Origin: Thermoanaerobacter sp.
GTDB lineage: Bacteria > Bacillota > Thermoanaerobacteria > Thermoanaerobacterales > Thermoanaerobacteraceae
Reading direction: 5' to 3'
Assembly: GCA_014896455.1 (NCBI GenBank)
Contig: JADBKJ010000020.1
Span: 248,001-312,000, forward strand
Length of the DNA: 64,000 nt
The notes beneath the pieces were generated by a model. That model made no database searches. It was given only the letters and a program-made list of their open reading frames with translations, and was not told the origin of the DNA. This document shows, in pieces, positions 35,645 to 46,100 of the stretch. Numbering within the stretch: position 1 is the stretch's first letter; the number at the start of each line of letters is the position of its first letter. The translations under genes and the position numbers were made by a program.

Positions 35645-36595
35645 TTATTTTATCACATAATGTTTTTGTTGTAAAATATTTTTAAAGTTTTTAGCATAAT
35701 TAATATCTTTAAAAACTTGTTCTTTTAAGGCTTCTAAATTTTGAAATTTAATTTCATCTCTTATTCTTGTTATAAATTCAACTTCTAAATATTTATCATA
35801 TAAATTTTCATCGAAATCTAAAATGTAAGATTCGACAGAAATGCTTTTGCCACCAAAAGTAGGCTTCGAGCCAACATTTGTGACACCTATATAAAATTTG
35901 TCTTCTATTTTTACTTGCGTCACATATACTCCTGCTTTTGGCAAAACTAAATCTTCTGATATTTGTAGATTAGCAGTAGGAAAACCTAATTTTCGCCCAA
36001 TTTCTTGTCCATGAATCACCTTTCCCTGCAAGGAAAAAAAACGTCCTAATAAACTATTTGCTTCTTCAACTTTACCTGATTTTATTAATTCCCTGATATA
36101 GCTGCTACTTACTACAATACCCTCTCTTATAACTGGTTGGACAACATAAACTTTATATGAATATATTTTGGAATATTTTTTTAATGTATCTACATTTCCT
36201 AAAGCTTTGTAGCCAAATCTATAATTATGTCCCACCACTGCTATTTTAATGTTTAATAGCTCTACTAAAATTTTTTTTATAAATTCTTCAGCAGTTAATT
36301 TAGAAAAACTTTCAGTAAAGTCAAAAAATATTCCGTAATCAAGGTTAAATTGCTTTAAAATTTCTACCTTTTTTTGATAAGTAGTTATAAGCTCTGGTTG
36401 CTTGTCAGGGGTTAAAATTTTTGAAGTATGCTGTTTAAAAGTGAAAACAGCGCTCGCTAAGTTATTCTCTTTAGAAAGAGCTATTGCTTGCTTAATTAAT
36501 TCCTGGTGACCTATATGAACTCCATCAAAATTGCCTAAAGCTATTGCTTTGGCCTCTTTGTATTTTGATGCATTGCTTTCATAAACAATCTGCAA
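35645..36595 (-). CDS. ribF: Bifunctional riboflavin kinase/FAD synthetase
   Basis: RibF converts riboflavin to FMN and then to FAD. The protein has 316 residues. The N-terminal nucleotidyltransferase domain has ALGNFDGVHIGHQEL (about 18-32) and VGHNYRFG. The C-terminal flavokinase domain has GRKLGFPTANL and GVTNVGSKPTFGG. It is preceded by truB with 15 bases between them, in the conserved truB-ribF-rpsO order. GAGGGGGAAATGATAATTTG upstream supports the ATG at 36595. Confidence 0.96.
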   Translation of the reverse strand: MQIVYESNASKYKEAKAIALGNFDGVHIGHQELIKQAIALSKENNLASAVFTFKQHTSKILTPDKQPELITTYQKKVEILKQFNLDYGIFFDFTESFSKLTAEEFIKKILVELLNIKIAVVGHNYRFGYKALGNVDTLKKYSKIYSYKVYVVQPVIREGIVVSSSYIRELIKSGKVEEANSLLGRFFSLQGKVIHGQEIGRKLGFPTANLQISEDLVLPKAGVYVTQVKIEDKFYIGVTNVGSKPTFGGKSISVESYILDFDENLYDKYLEVEFITRIRDEIKFQNLEALKEQVFKDINYAKNFKNILQQKHYVIK

Positions 36596-36610
36596 ATTAT
36601 CATTTCCCCC

Positions 36611-37462
36611 TCAAAGAAGTCTTTTGGGACGGATTTTATTTCGCTCTAAAATCCCAATGCCGAGAAATTTACCATTATTATCATATAACTTCAAAAGTGA
36701 AGTTTCAATAGGATATCTATTTTGAATAAATTGGCCTTTTAAAATTTTTTCAGCTTCCATTTTGTTTAATTGTACAGAAGGTAATTCAATAAACTTATCT
36801 ATTGGCTGCAATAATACTTTCTTTTCCTTTATTTCTTCAAGAGTATAAGCATCTTCTATTTTAAAAGCACCAACCTCTGTTCTTATCAACATAGACATAT
36901 ATCCCGGCATGTTTAATTTTTCGCATATATCTCTTACTAAAGCTCTCACATAGGTGCCTTTAGAACATTTCACATCTATTAATACCCGATAAGGTGGTTC
37001 ATATTCAACTAATTCAATATCATATATGGTAACCTCAATAGGTGGAATATCTATTGTCTTTCCTTCTCTTGCATATTCGTATAGCTTTTTTCCTTTTATT
37101 TTCTTTGCAGAATACATTGGAGGAATTTGTTTTATTTTACCTTTAAATTCATTTAATACTTGCCTTAATTCTTCTTCCCTCAGAATCCTTACAGGTCCGC
37201 CTTTCACAATTTTGCCGCTTTTATCCAAAGTGTCTGTAGTAAAGCCAAAGGTTATTTCAAATCTATACCTTTTGTCGTGCTCAAGAAGATAAGAGACAAA
37301 TTTAGTGGCATTCCCTACACAGACAGGCAGTATTCCTGCTGCATCTGGGTCTAAAGTTCCTGTATGCCCTACTTTTCGTATATTATAGATTTTCCTAATA
37401 AAATTTACAACATCGTGAGAAGTCATACCAGGGGGTTTTAAAATATTGAGCATTCCCTCCAA
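36611..37462 (-). CDS. truB: tRNA pseudouridine(55) synthase TruB
   Basis: TruB makes pseudouridine 55 in the T loop of tRNAs and acts as a tRNA chaperone. The protein has 283 residues. The catalytic aspartate is Asp38 in GHTGTLDPDAAG, after KPPGMTSHDVV. YSAKKIKGKKLYEYAREG and CSKGTYVRALVRDI follow, with a short C-terminal PUA-like part. A TTG start at 37462 is preferred: GAGGGATAAAAA precedes it, while the ATG at 37453 sits only two bases from a GGAGG. It follows nrnA by three bases. Confidence 0.95.
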   Translation of the reverse strand: MEGMLNILKPPGMTSHDVVNFIRKIYNIRKVGHTGTLDPDAAGILPVCVGNATKFVSYLLEHDKRYRFEITFGFTTDTLDKSGKIVKGGPVRILREEELRQVLNEFKGKIKQIPPMYSAKKIKGKKLYEYAREGKTIDIPPIEVTIYDIELVEYEPPYRVLIDVKCSKGTYVRALVRDICEKLNMPGYMSMLIRTEVGAFKIEDAYTLEEIKEKKVLLQPIDKFIELPSVQLNKMEAEKILKGQFIQNRYPIETSLLKLYDNNGKFLGIGILERNKIRPKRLL

Positions 37463-37465
37463 TTT

Positions 37466-38419
37466 TTATCCCTCTAATTCTTTGAATATTGTCTGTAAAA
37501 TTTTTTCTTTGGCTTCTTGAATATTTCCTTTGATGCTACATCCAGCAGCTCTTACATGGCCTCCACCGTCAAAAATATTTGCAATTTTATTTACATCTAT
37601 TTTTTCTTTTGACCTTAAACTAATTTTTATCTCTCCTTCTTTTTCAACTAAAAGTACCGCTACTTCTACTCCTTCAATATTTCTAGCATAAGTGATAATA
37701 TTTTCTATATGTGAAAGGTTTGTGTTTGTTTCTTGGAAGTCTTTTTTTAAAATTTCCATATAAGCAACTTTTCCATCTTTATATAATGTAAGGCTATTTA
37801 AGGCTCTTCCTAAAAGTTTTGCTTTGTTGAATTTGAGAGTATTAAAAACTTTATCTCCTATTTCTTTGAATTTAGCGCCATTGTTTATTAAGTCTCCAGC
37901 TATTTGATGAGTTATAGAAGTAGTTGATTCGTACATAAATCCACCACTATCTGTCAAAATCGCTGTATAGAAACTTGTAGCTATTTCTTCATCAAATTCT
38001 ACTCCTAACAATTTAACAATTTGATAGGCTATTTCTGCTGACGCTGCTGCGTTAGTATCTACATAATTTAATTTGGCATACAAAGTATTTGAAATGTGAT
38101 GGTCAATATTAATAGTTACAGCAGAAGTTTTCAAAAGTTCTTTGGCACTGCCCAATCTCTCTTCGTCAGCACAGTCAAAAATCAAAACCACGTCTGCCTC
38201 TTTATAAAATGGTCTTGATATTTTCTCTACATTAGGAACAAAGTAGTACATTTCAGGGATTTCGTCATCTATGAATACATCTACTTCTTTTCCCATTTTT
38301 TTTAATACTTTATACATTCCTGTAACAGTACCTATAGCATCTCCATCGGGTGCAATGTGAGATACTACAATTACACTTTTAGCATCTTTTATGTGATTTA
38401 TTGCATCAATTAATATCAA
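37466..38419 (-). CDS. nrnA: DHH family phosphoesterase NrnA (nanoRNase/pAp phosphatase)
   Basis: NrnA proteins degrade 2-5 nt RNA fragments and dephosphorylate 3'-phosphoadenosine-5'-phosphate. The protein has 317 residues. DHH motifs are VVSHIAPDGDAIG, FDCADEERLG, INIDHHISNT and a C-terminal DHHA1 domain with GGGHVRAAGCSI. A TTG start overlaps the rbfA stop by three bases, with AGGTGATGG upstream. The rbfA-nrnA-truB order is common in clostridia; Bacillus has nrnA elsewhere. It would finish the RNA decay begun by RNase Y and PNPase. Confidence 0.94.
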   Translation of the reverse strand: MILIDAINHIKDAKSVIVVSHIAPDGDAIGTVTGMYKVLKKMGKEVDVFIDDEIPEMYYFVPNVEKISRPFYKEADVVLIFDCADEERLGSAKELLKTSAVTINIDHHISNTLYAKLNYVDTNAAASAEIAYQIVKLLGVEFDEEIATSFYTAILTDSGGFMYESTTSITHQIAGDLINNGAKFKEIGDKVFNTLKFNKAKLLGRALNSLTLYKDGKVAYMEILKKDFQETNTNLSHIENIITYARNIEGVEVAVLLVEKEGEIKISLRSKEKIDVNKIANIFDGGGHVRAAGCSIKGNIQEAKEKILQTIFKELEG

Positions 38420-38775
38420 TTACCATCACCTTCTTGCTTGTTTAGTTCTTTTAATATTTCAGAAATGTGAGCTCCGTATTCTATTGATCGATCTAATTCA
38501 AAGATAATTTCAGGAGTATATCTCATTTTTATTCTTCTTCCAATTTCGTGTCTGATGTAGCCAGCTGCACTTTTTAGCCCTTCAAAAGTTTCTTGTTTAT
38601 CTTCTTCACTTCCATAAATACTTACATAAACTTTAGCATATCTCAAATCTTTAGTAACTTCTATGTCAGTTATACTAACCATTGCTTTAATTCTTGGGTC
38701 TTTAATTTCTTCTAAAATCATTTTACTTATTTCTCTTTTCATTTCTTCTGAAAGTCGACTATTCCTGTACTGCAT
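38416..38775 (-). CDS. rbfA: Ribosome-binding factor A
   Basis: RbfA is a small KH-like 30S maturation factor acting on the 16S 5' domain. The 119-residue protein contains SRLSEEMKREISKMI, KDPRIKAMVSITDIEVTKDL and the C-terminal RYTPEIIFELDRSIEYG, all typical. The ATG at 38775 is chosen because AAAGGA is 8 bases upstream; the ATG at 38784 lies against the ribosome binding site. It follows infB directly. The small ylxP gene found between them in Bacillus is absent. Confidence 0.95.
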   Translation of the reverse strand: MQYRNSRLSEEMKREISKMILEEIKDPRIKAMVSITDIEVTKDLRYAKVYVSIYGSEEDKQETFEGLKSAAGYIRHEIGRRIKMRYTPEIIFELDRSIEYGAHISEILKELNKQEGDGN

Positions 38776-38788
38776 TATACTCATCCTT

Positions 38789-40867
38789 TCAGCGAGGAAT
38801 TTCTTCCATTTGGTAAGCTTCTATTATATCCCCCTCTTTAATGTCATTGAACCTATCTATACCTATCCCACATTCAAATCCTTGTTGTACTTCTCTTACG
38901 TCGTCTTTAAACCTCTTTAAAGAAGCAATTTTACCTTCATAAACTACAATACCATCCCTTACTACACGTATATCAGAATTCCTTAAAATCTTACCACTTA
39001 ACACATAGCATCCAGCTACATTTCCTACACCAGGTACTCTGAAAACAGCTCTAACTTCTGCTCTTCCTAGCTCTACTTCTTTATATTTTGGCTCCAACAG
39101 ACCTTTCATAGCAGCTTTGATATCTTCAATAGCCTCATATATAATTCGATAAAGCTTTATATCTACCTTTTCTTTTTCTGCGAGATTTTTAGCATTAGTC
39201 TCTGGTCTTACATTGAAACCTATTATTATGGCATTAGAAGCTGATGCAAGCATAACATCCGTTTCAGTTATTGCACCTACTGCTCCGTGTATTACCTTTA
39301 TTCTAACTTCTTCATTGCTTAAGTCTTCAATGGATTTTTTTAGTGCTTCTACTGAACCTTGAACATCCGCTTTTATGATAATATTTAACTCTTTTACACT
39401 ACCTTCCTGTATTTGACTAAATAAGTCCTCTAATGAAACTTTTTGCTTGCGTTTAAGTTCCATTTCTTTTTGAAGTTCTTTACGTCTTTCTGCTAATTCT
39501 CTTGCTTTTTTCTCGTCCTCTACTGCTATGAGCTTATCTCCGGCTTCTGGTACTTCAGAAAAGCCCAAAACCTCCACTGGCATAGAAGGTCCTGCTTTTT
39601 TAATTCTTCTGCCTCTATCGTCAAACATTGCCCTTACTTTTCCATAAACAGTACCTGCTAAAATAGCATCTCCTATTTGCAAAGTTCCATTTTGCACAAT
39701 GACAGTTGCAACAGGACCCTTTCCTTTTTCTAACTTTGCTTCTATTATAGTACCTCTTGCTGGCTTATTCGGATTAGCTTTTAAATCTTCCATTTCAGCT
39801 ACCAACAAAATCATTTCTAAAAGATTATCTATACCTATATTTTTCTTAGCAGAAACAGGTACACAAATTGTATTTCCCCCCCATTCTTCTGGCACTAAAC
39901 CTAACTCACTTAGCTCTGTCTTTACTCTATCTGGATTTGCAGTCGGCAAATCTATTTTGTTTATGGCTACAATCATGGGTACGTTGGCGGCTTTCACGTG
40001 GTTTATTGCTTCTACTGTTTGAGGCATAACACCGTCATCTGCGGCTACTACCAGCACGACAATATCTGTGATGCTGGCTCCCCTTGCTCTCATAGCAGTA
40101 AAAGCTTCGTGGCCGGGTGTATCTAAAAAGACAATTTTTTTATCTTTTATCTCAACTACAGAAGCTCCTATGTGCTGTGTAATTCCTCCCGTTTCCTTCA
40201 TAGTGACATTTGTATTTCTGATGGCATCCAATAAAGAAGTTTTACCGTGGTCTACATGTCCCATTACAGTGACAATAGGAGGACGAGGTTGCAAATCTTT
40301 TTCATCATCAGGCGTTTCTTCTAATAGTATTTCTAATTCATCCTTTACTTCCTCTTTATCTACTAAAAATCCATATTCTTCAGCAATTTTAACTGCATTT
40401 TCAAAGTCAATTTGTTGATTTACTGTAACCATTATTCCTTTTGCAATTAACTTTTTAATTATCTCTGTAGGATTGACTTTCATCTTTTCTGCTAATTCTT
40501 TTACAGTCAAAAACTCAGGAATAGTGATTATTTTAATTTCGTCCTCTTTTTTTTCTTCTGTTAAAACCGCTTTTTTGTTACTCTTCTTATTTTTTTTACC
40601 ACCTTTTTTAAAACTCTTTTTATAAACTCTTTCTTCTTCTATGTCTTCTAGATTGTCCTCAAGTATATCTTCTTCCTCTTTTTGATTGACTTCTTCTGTT
40701 TGTTGTGGTTTGTCTCTTAATAAATCCATTATCAGCTCTACTTCTTCATCTTCCAACGTGCTCATATGATTTTTAACTTTTATATCCAAATCGTTTAATT
40801 TAGATATAAGGTCCTTACTAGATAAGTTTAATTCTTTTGCTAATTCATAAACTCTTGTTCTAGACAT
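38789..40867 (-). CDS. infB: Translation initiation factor IF-2
   Basis: IF-2 brings initiator fMet-tRNA to the ribosome. The protein has 692 residues. An IF2_N module ([15 protein letters not shown]) opens the protein, then a highly charged linker (about 60-120) and a second IF2_N module. The GTPase domain has [18 protein letters not shown] and NKIDL, and domains II-IV follow to [14 protein letters not shown]. The ATG at 40867 has GGAGGTGAATAAT upstream; upstream codons to 40903 overlap the preceding gene's end and are not conserved. The N-terminal part is short compared with proteobacterial IF-2, as usual in Firmicutes. Confidence 0.98.
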   Translation of the reverse strand: MSRTRVYELAKELNLSSKDLISKLNDLDIKVKNHMSTLEDEEVELIMDLLRDKPQQTEEVNQKEEEDILEDNLEDIEEERVYKKSFKKGGKKNKKSNKKAVLTEEKKEDEIKIITIPEFLTVKELAEKMKVNPTEIIKKLIAKGIMVTVNQQIDFENAVKIAEEYGFLVDKEEVKDELEILLEETPDDEKDLQPRPPIVTVMGHVDHGKTSLLDAIRNTNVTMKETGGITQHIGASVVEIKDKKIVFLDTPGHEAFTAMRARGASITDIVVLVVAADDGVMPQTVEAINHVKAANVPMIVAINKIDLPTANPDRVKTELSELGLVPEEWGGNTICVPVSAKKNIGIDNLLEMILLVAEMEDLKANPNKPARGTIIEAKLEKGKGPVATVIVQNGTLQIGDAILAGTVYGKVRAMFDDRGRRIKKAGPSMPVEVLGFSEVPEAGDKLIAVEDEKKARELAERRKELQKEMELKRKQKVSLEDLFSQIQEGSVKELNIIIKADVQGSVEALKKSIEDLSNEEVRIKVIHGAVGAITETDVMLASASNAIIIGFNVRPETNAKNLAEKEKVDIKLYRIIYEAIEDIKAAMKGLLEPKYKEVELGRAEVRAVFRVPGVGNVAGCYVLSGKILRNSDIRVVRDGIVVYEGKIASLKRFKDDVREVQQGFECGIGIDRFNDIKEGDIIEAYQMEEIPR

Positions 40868-40868
40868 A

Positions 40869-41192
40869 TTATTCACCTCCATAATTTTCCTCCTTTGCAG
40901 CATCTAATAATACATTTGCTAGTCCTTCGTCTGTAATACCAATTACCCCGACCATTTCTCTTCCTATAGCTTTTGCCAATAACTCTTTTGTGGAATATAC
41001 AATGTAGGGAACTTTATTTCGTTCACACATTGTAGCAAACCTTTTAAAAGTATTTTTTGACACATCGGTAGCCAATACGACTAAAAAGACTTTCTTAAGT
41101 TTAAGGTATTTATCCACACTATAATTGCCGGAGACAAGTTTACCCGCTTTTTTACTTATTCCGAGCATAGAATGAAATCTGTCATTCTTCAT
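40869..41192 (-). CDS. ylxQ: L7Ae-family RNA-binding protein YlxQ
   Basis: This 107-residue protein has the L7Ae/L30e/Gadd45 fold and probably binds kink-turn [22 protein letters not shown] at the N-terminus and [11 protein letters not shown] with the [14 protein letters not shown] segment are typical. Its start overlaps the end of rnpM by 11 bases, and its stop is one base before the infB start. This is the nusA-rnpM-ylxQ-infB order of Firmicutes. Confidence 0.93.
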   Translation of the reverse strand: MKNDRFHSMLGISKKAGKLVSGNYSVDKYLKLKKVFLVVLATDVSKNTFKRFATMCERNKVPYIVYSTKELLAKAIGREMVGVIGITDEGLANVLLDAAKEENYGGE

Positions 41193-41454
41193 CCTCTATC
41201 TCCCTCTTTAATTGTTCGTAAATTTCATCAGAGATCGGTACTTCTAGCGCTTTCTCTAACCTTTTGTTTTTAAAAGCTTTTTCAAGACAATTTATATCTT
41301 TGCAAATATAGCAACCTCTTCCCGGCACTTTACCTGTTAAATCTACCTGTACCACTGAATCTTTCGCTCGTCTTACAATGCGTATTAATTCCTTTTTTGG
41401 TTTCATCTGCTGACAGCCTAAGCACATTCTCATTGGAACCTTTTTCGTCTTCAT
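41182..41454 (-). CDS. rnpM: YlxR family RNA-binding protein (RnpM)
   Basis: This 90-residue protein of the DUF448/YlxR family has the signature RMCLGCQQMKPKKELIRIVR and GKVPGRGCYICKD. Recent work on Bacillus describes YlxR/RnpM as an RNase P modulator, although the role here is by homology only. The cysteine pairs suggest a metal or structural site. It lies 13 bases after nusA and overlaps ylxQ. Confidence 0.93.
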   Translation of the reverse strand: MKTKKVPMRMCLGCQQMKPKKELIRIVRRAKDSVVQVDLTGKVPGRGCYICKDINCLEKAFKNKRLEKALEVPISDEIYEQLKREIEDEE

Positions 41455-41467
41455 CTTTTCACCTCAC

Positions 41468-42508
41468 TTAACTTTTTACCATTGATTCGCTTTTTATGTC
41501 TATTTTCCAACCGGTGAGCTTTGCCGCCAGCCTCGCATTTTGTCCTTCTTTTCCAATTGCTAAAGACAATTGATAATCAGGCACAATTACTCTTGCTACT
41601 TTTTCCTTTTCGTCTAAAATTTCTATACTCAAAGCCTTTGCTGGACTTAAAGCATTCATTATAAATTCTTGAGGTTTTGAACTCCACTTGACTATATCTA
41701 TTTTTTCTCCTTTTAGTTCATTGACAACAGCTTGTACTCTTGCCCCTTTATATCCAACACAAGCTCCTACAGGGTCCACATTTTCATCCCTGCTAAAAAC
41801 CGCCATTTTTGTCCGTGAACCAGCTTCTCGAGCAATACTCCGTATTTCCACTATCCCTTGTTGAATTTCTGGGGATTCTAGTTCAAACAATCTTTTTACA
41901 AGTCCTGGATGAGAACGAGAAATTAAAATCTGAGGTCCTTTAGTAGTCTTTTTTACTTCGACAATATACACCTTAACTCTGTCTCCCGGCGCAAAAGTTT
42001 CCCCCGGAATTTGTTCTGATGGGCCTAATATAGCCTCTACTCTTCCTAAATTAATTAACAAATTTTTTTTGTCAACCCTGGTTACAATACCTGTTACTAC
42101 TTCTGTTTCTTTGGCTAAAAACTCTTCATAAATTACATTTCTTTCAGCTTCTCTAATCCTTTGAATTACAACTTGTTTTGCGTTTTGTGCTGCAATTCTG
42201 CCAAAGTTTTTAGGAGTTACTTCTATATCAACTATATCTCCTATCTGGTATTTTTTATTTATTTTTCTCGCTTCTTCTAAACTTATTTCTAGTAGGTCAT
42301 TGTAGACCTCTTCTACTACCGTTTTTTGTGCATAAACTTTAACATCTCCTGTTTCTCTATCCATGACAATTTTAACATTTTGAGAAGTTCCATAATTTTT
42401 CTTATAAGCAGAAACTAAAGCAGCTTCTATTGCTTCAAACATTGTATCTTTTGGGATACCTTTTTCCTCACAGATAGAATTTAAAGCTTCTATGAATTCT
42501 GCGTTCAT
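41468..42508 (-). CDS. nusA: Transcription termination/antitermination protein NusA
   Basis: NusA binds RNA polymerase and modulates pausing, termination and antitermination. The protein has 346 residues. The N-terminal RNA polymerase-binding domain (about 1-125) is followed by an S1 domain (VVTGIVTRVDKKNLLINLG), KH1 (DPVGACVGYKGARVQAVVNEL) and KH2 (LAIGKEGQNARLAAKLTGWKI). It ends after KH2, as in Bacillus, without the acidic repeats of enterobacteria. GGAGGGAGAATAATA precedes the ATG. It lies 21 bases after rimP, with the shared promoter at 43080-43108. Confidence 0.98.
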   Translation of the reverse strand: MNAEFIEALNSICEEKGIPKDTMFEAIEAALVSAYKKNYGTSQNVKIVMDRETGDVKVYAQKTVVEEVYNDLLEISLEEARKINKKYQIGDIVDIEVTPKNFGRIAAQNAKQVVIQRIREAERNVIYEEFLAKETEVVTGIVTRVDKKNLLINLGRVEAILGPSEQIPGETFAPGDRVKVYIVEVKKTTKGPQILISRSHPGLVKRLFELESPEIQQGIVEIRSIAREAGSRTKMAVFSRDENVDPVGACVGYKGARVQAVVNELKGEKIDIVKWSSKPQEFIMNALSPAKALSIEILDEKEKVARVIVPDYQLSLAIGKEGQNARLAAKLTGWKIDIKSESMVKS

Positions 42509-42529
42509 TATTATTCTCCCTCCTTAATT

Positions 42530-42985
42530 TTAAAACTTTATTACTGGTTTAACAAGACTTACATTCTTCATATCAAATTCCTTTCTTTCTCCATTATAGA
42601 GAATAATTATTTTATCACCAGTAAACTCTATAAGTTCACCTTCAAACTTTTTTCTCTTATCAATAGGGGCATATAGGGAGATTTCTATTTCTTTTCCGAT
42701 ATTTCTTTCAAAATCTCGAGGCTTCTTAAGAGGTCTATCGAGACCGGGAGAAGATACTTCTAAAATATAACTGTGTTCTATTGGGTCTACTTCATCTAAT
42801 CTATCGCTTAAATACTCGCTAACCAATTGACAATCATCTAAAGTAATACCTCCTTCTTTATCTATATAGACTCTCAAATACCAGTGGCTTCCTTCCTTTT
42901 TGTATTCTACATCTACCAGTTCAAAATTATTTTTTTCTAAAACAGGCATTACTAAATCCTTTGCAATCTGTTCTATTTTAGACAT
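42530..42985 (-). CDS. rimP: Ribosome maturation factor RimP
   Basis: RimP assists late 30S assembly. The 151-residue protein shows VDVEYKKEGSHWYLRVYIDKEGG, DDCQLVSEYLSDRLDEVDP and YILEVSSPGLDRPLK, which are the family core motifs, and an Sm-like C-terminal domain. AGGAGGAGAAGGAT precedes the ATG. It is the first gene of the rimP-nusA-rnpM-ylxQ-infB-rbfA operon. Confidence 0.96.
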   Translation of the reverse strand: MSKIEQIAKDLVMPVLEKNNFELVDVEYKKEGSHWYLRVYIDKEGGITLDDCQLVSEYLSDRLDEVDPIEHSYILEVSSPGLDRPLKKPRDFERNIGKEIEISLYAPIDKRKKFEGELIEFTGDKIIILYNGERKEFDMKNVSLVKPVIKF

Positions 42986-43028
42986 ATCCTTCTCCTCCTA
43001 AAACTTTTTATTTTTCATTATATAAACT

Positions 43029-43052
43029 AAAGAGTGGGAAAACCCACTCTTT
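43029..43052 (-). terminator. Perfect 10-bp hairpin in the rimP leader
   Basis: AAAGAGTGGG and CCCACTCTTT flank a 4-base loop. On the - strand it lies after polC and after the rimP promoter, so it may terminate polC readthrough, attenuate rimP-nusA transcription, or both. Only AGTTTATATAATG follows, a poor T-tract. Confidence 0.6.
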
Positions 43053-43079
43053 GTGCAAAAAATCTATGTTGACATAACA

Positions 43080-43108
43080 ATTATAGCATACACCTTTTAC
43101 CAACGCAA
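43080..43108 (-). promoter_or_regulatory. Sigma-A-type promoter of the rimP-nusA-infB operon
   Basis: On the - strand TTGCGT (43103-43108) and a perfect TATAAT (43080-43085) are 17 bases apart, starting three bases after the polC stop. The leader to the rimP start is about 90 bases and contains the 43029-43052 hairpin. Confidence 0.75.
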
Positions 43109-43110
43109 CA

Positions 43111-46100
43111 CTAAAATAAACTTAATTGATTAGATTCCGGCAAATCGATTAAGCAGCCATACTGTTTTAATATTTCTATAACTGTTTTACTAACCTTTGT
43201 TCTGTTTCTAAAATCCTCAACAGATAGAAATTTGCCATTTTCTCTTTCTTGTGCAATTGTTTTGGCTGCTTGTATTCCTACTCCCTCTAAAGAATTTAAA
43301 GGTGGTAGCAATCCTTTTTCAGTAATCAAAAATTTGACTGCATCAGATTTATATAAGTCTACATTTATAAACTTAAATCCTCTTAGGTACATCTCTAAAG
43401 CTACTTCTAATACTGTTAAGAGGCTTTTTTCTTTAGGACTAGCATTATTTCCTTTCGCTTCTATCTCTTTTATAGCATTTTTTATGCCGTCTTTCCCTTT
43501 TAATACAATATCCAAATTAAAGTCATCTGCTCTAACGGTAAAGTAAGTAGCATAAAAGGCTTCTGGATAATGAACTTTAAAATAAGCAATTCGAAATGCC
43601 ATTATTACGTATGCCACAGCATGGGCTTTAGGAAACATATATTTTATTTTTTGGCAAGACTCAATAAACCAATTTGGAACACCGTGTTTTCTCATTTCAT
43701 CTATTTCTTCTTGTGTTACACCTTTGCCTTTTCTCACATTTTCCATTATTTTAAAAGACAATTTTTTGCCCATACCTTTGCTTATCAAATAAAGCATTAT
43801 GTCATCTCTTGTAGATATTACTTCTTTTAATGTAGCTATTCCTTCTCTTATAATATCCTGAGCATTGTTAAGCCATACATCAGTGCCGTGAGAAAGTCCA
43901 CTTATGCGTACTAGTTCTGCAAAAGTAGTAGGACGAGTGTCAATAAGCATTTGTCTTACAAACTTCGTACCAAACTCAGGTAATCCTAAAGTACCCACAG
44001 GAGTATTTAGCTCTTCAGGGTCTATTCCCAATGCTTCTACACTGGTAAATAAACTCATAGTTTTTTTATCATCTAAAGGAATTTCTCTTGCATTAATGCC
44101 GGTTAAATCCTCCAGCATTTTTATAACTGTAGGGTCATCATGCCCTAAAATATCCAGTTTTAAAAGCCTTCCACTTATTGAATGGTAGTCAAAATGAGTT
44201 GTTATAACATCGGTGTCTTCTGCATCAGCAGGATGCTGTATTGGAGTAAAGTCATAAATACTCTTGTCTTTTGGCACTACCATTATTCCACCTGGATGTT
44301 GCCCTGTGGTTCTTTTCACTCCTGTACAACCTATGGTGAGTCTTTTGATTTCTGATTTATGAACTATTAAATTGCGCTCTTCAAAATATTTTTTGACATA
44401 TCCATAAGCAGTTTTATCTGCTAAAGTTCCAATAGTACCTGCTCTAAAAACATGGCCTTTTCCGAAAAGTTCTTCTGTATACTTATGAGCAATAGGTTGG
44501 TATTCTCCAGAAAAATTAAGGTCTATATCTGGTTCTTTATCCCCTTCAAAACCTAAAAAAACTTCAAAGGGTATATCAAAACCATCTTTCCTCATCAAAG
44601 TTCCACAGTGAGGACAAGTCTTATCCGGCATGTCTACACCACAACCATAGCTTCCATCAGTTATAAACTCAGAATACTTACAATTTGGACAAACATAATG
44701 AGGCGGCAAAGGATTTACTTCTGTTATTCCACTCATAGTGGCTACTAAAGAAGAGCCTACAGAACCTCTAGAACCAACCAAATACCCATCTTTTAAAGAC
44801 TTAGACACTAATTTTTGAGCTATAATATACATAACTGCATATCCATTGTTAATTATAGAATTTAATTCTCTATCTAAGCGATTTTGTACTATTTCCGGCA
44901 AAGGGTCACCGTATATTTCATGGGCTTTATCTAAAGTAAGCCTTCTTAATTCTTCTTCAGCTCCCTCTATCACAGGAGGGAATGTTCCATCTGGTATAGG
45001 TTTTACTTCTTCTACAAGGTCAGCAATTTTATTAGGATTATCAATTACAATCTCTTTCGCTACTTCTTCTCCTAAATATTCGAATTCTTTTAGCATCTCA
45101 TCAGTTGTTTTAAAATAAAGAGGCGGCTGCCTATCTGCATCCTTATATCCTTTTCCTGCCATTAAAATTTTTCTGTATATATCATCCCATGGATCTAAAA
45201 AGTGCACATCTCCTGTTGCCACTACTAATTTGTTGTATTTTTTACCCAAAAGATAAATTTTTTGAGTAATTTCTTTTAATTCTTCTACGCTTTTTACTTC
45301 TCCTTTTTCAATTAAAAACTCATTATTACCAACAGGTTGTACTTCTAAGTAATCGTAAAAAGAAATGATATTTTCTAGTTTCTTTTCTTCTAAGTTAGAT
45401 ACAATCGCCCTAAAAACTTCCCCTTGTTCGCAAGCAGAACCAATGATAAGACCTTCTCTCATACTAATAAGTAAACTTTTGGGAATACGAGGTGTTCTAT
45501 GAAAATATTCCAAATTGGATTTAGAGATTATTTCGTATAAATTTCTCAATCCTTTTTGGTCTTTTACCAAAATCGTGACATGATAGACAGGAAGTTTCCG
45601 TATGTCAACTTCACTTTCTTTTAATATAGCATTTATATCTTTTACCTTTTCTACTCCTAATTTCTTTAACCTATCAATAGTTTTCATAAATATTTCAGCT
45701 GTAGCCATAGCATCGTCTACTGCTCTGTGGTGATGTTCCAATTTTACTTGTAAATGGTCAGCCAGTGTGTCTAGCTTGTAATTTTTCAAGTCCTTATATA
45801 AATGTCTACTTAGTTCTAAGGTATCTAAAACTGCATTGTTTACATTTAAATTAAATTTTTTAGCTTTAGATTTTATAAAAGACACATCAAAATTTGCATT
45901 ATGAGCTACTAAAACACTGTTAGAAGCAAACTCCAAGAATTTAGGTAATATTTCTTCTAAAGAAGGAGCATCTTTAACCATAGATTCGTCAATTCCAGTA
46001 AGTTTTGTTATAAAAGAAGAAATAGGAATTTGGGGATTAACAAAGGTTTCAAAAGTATCTATTATTTTGCCTTCTTTTATTTTTACTGCACCAATTTCAA

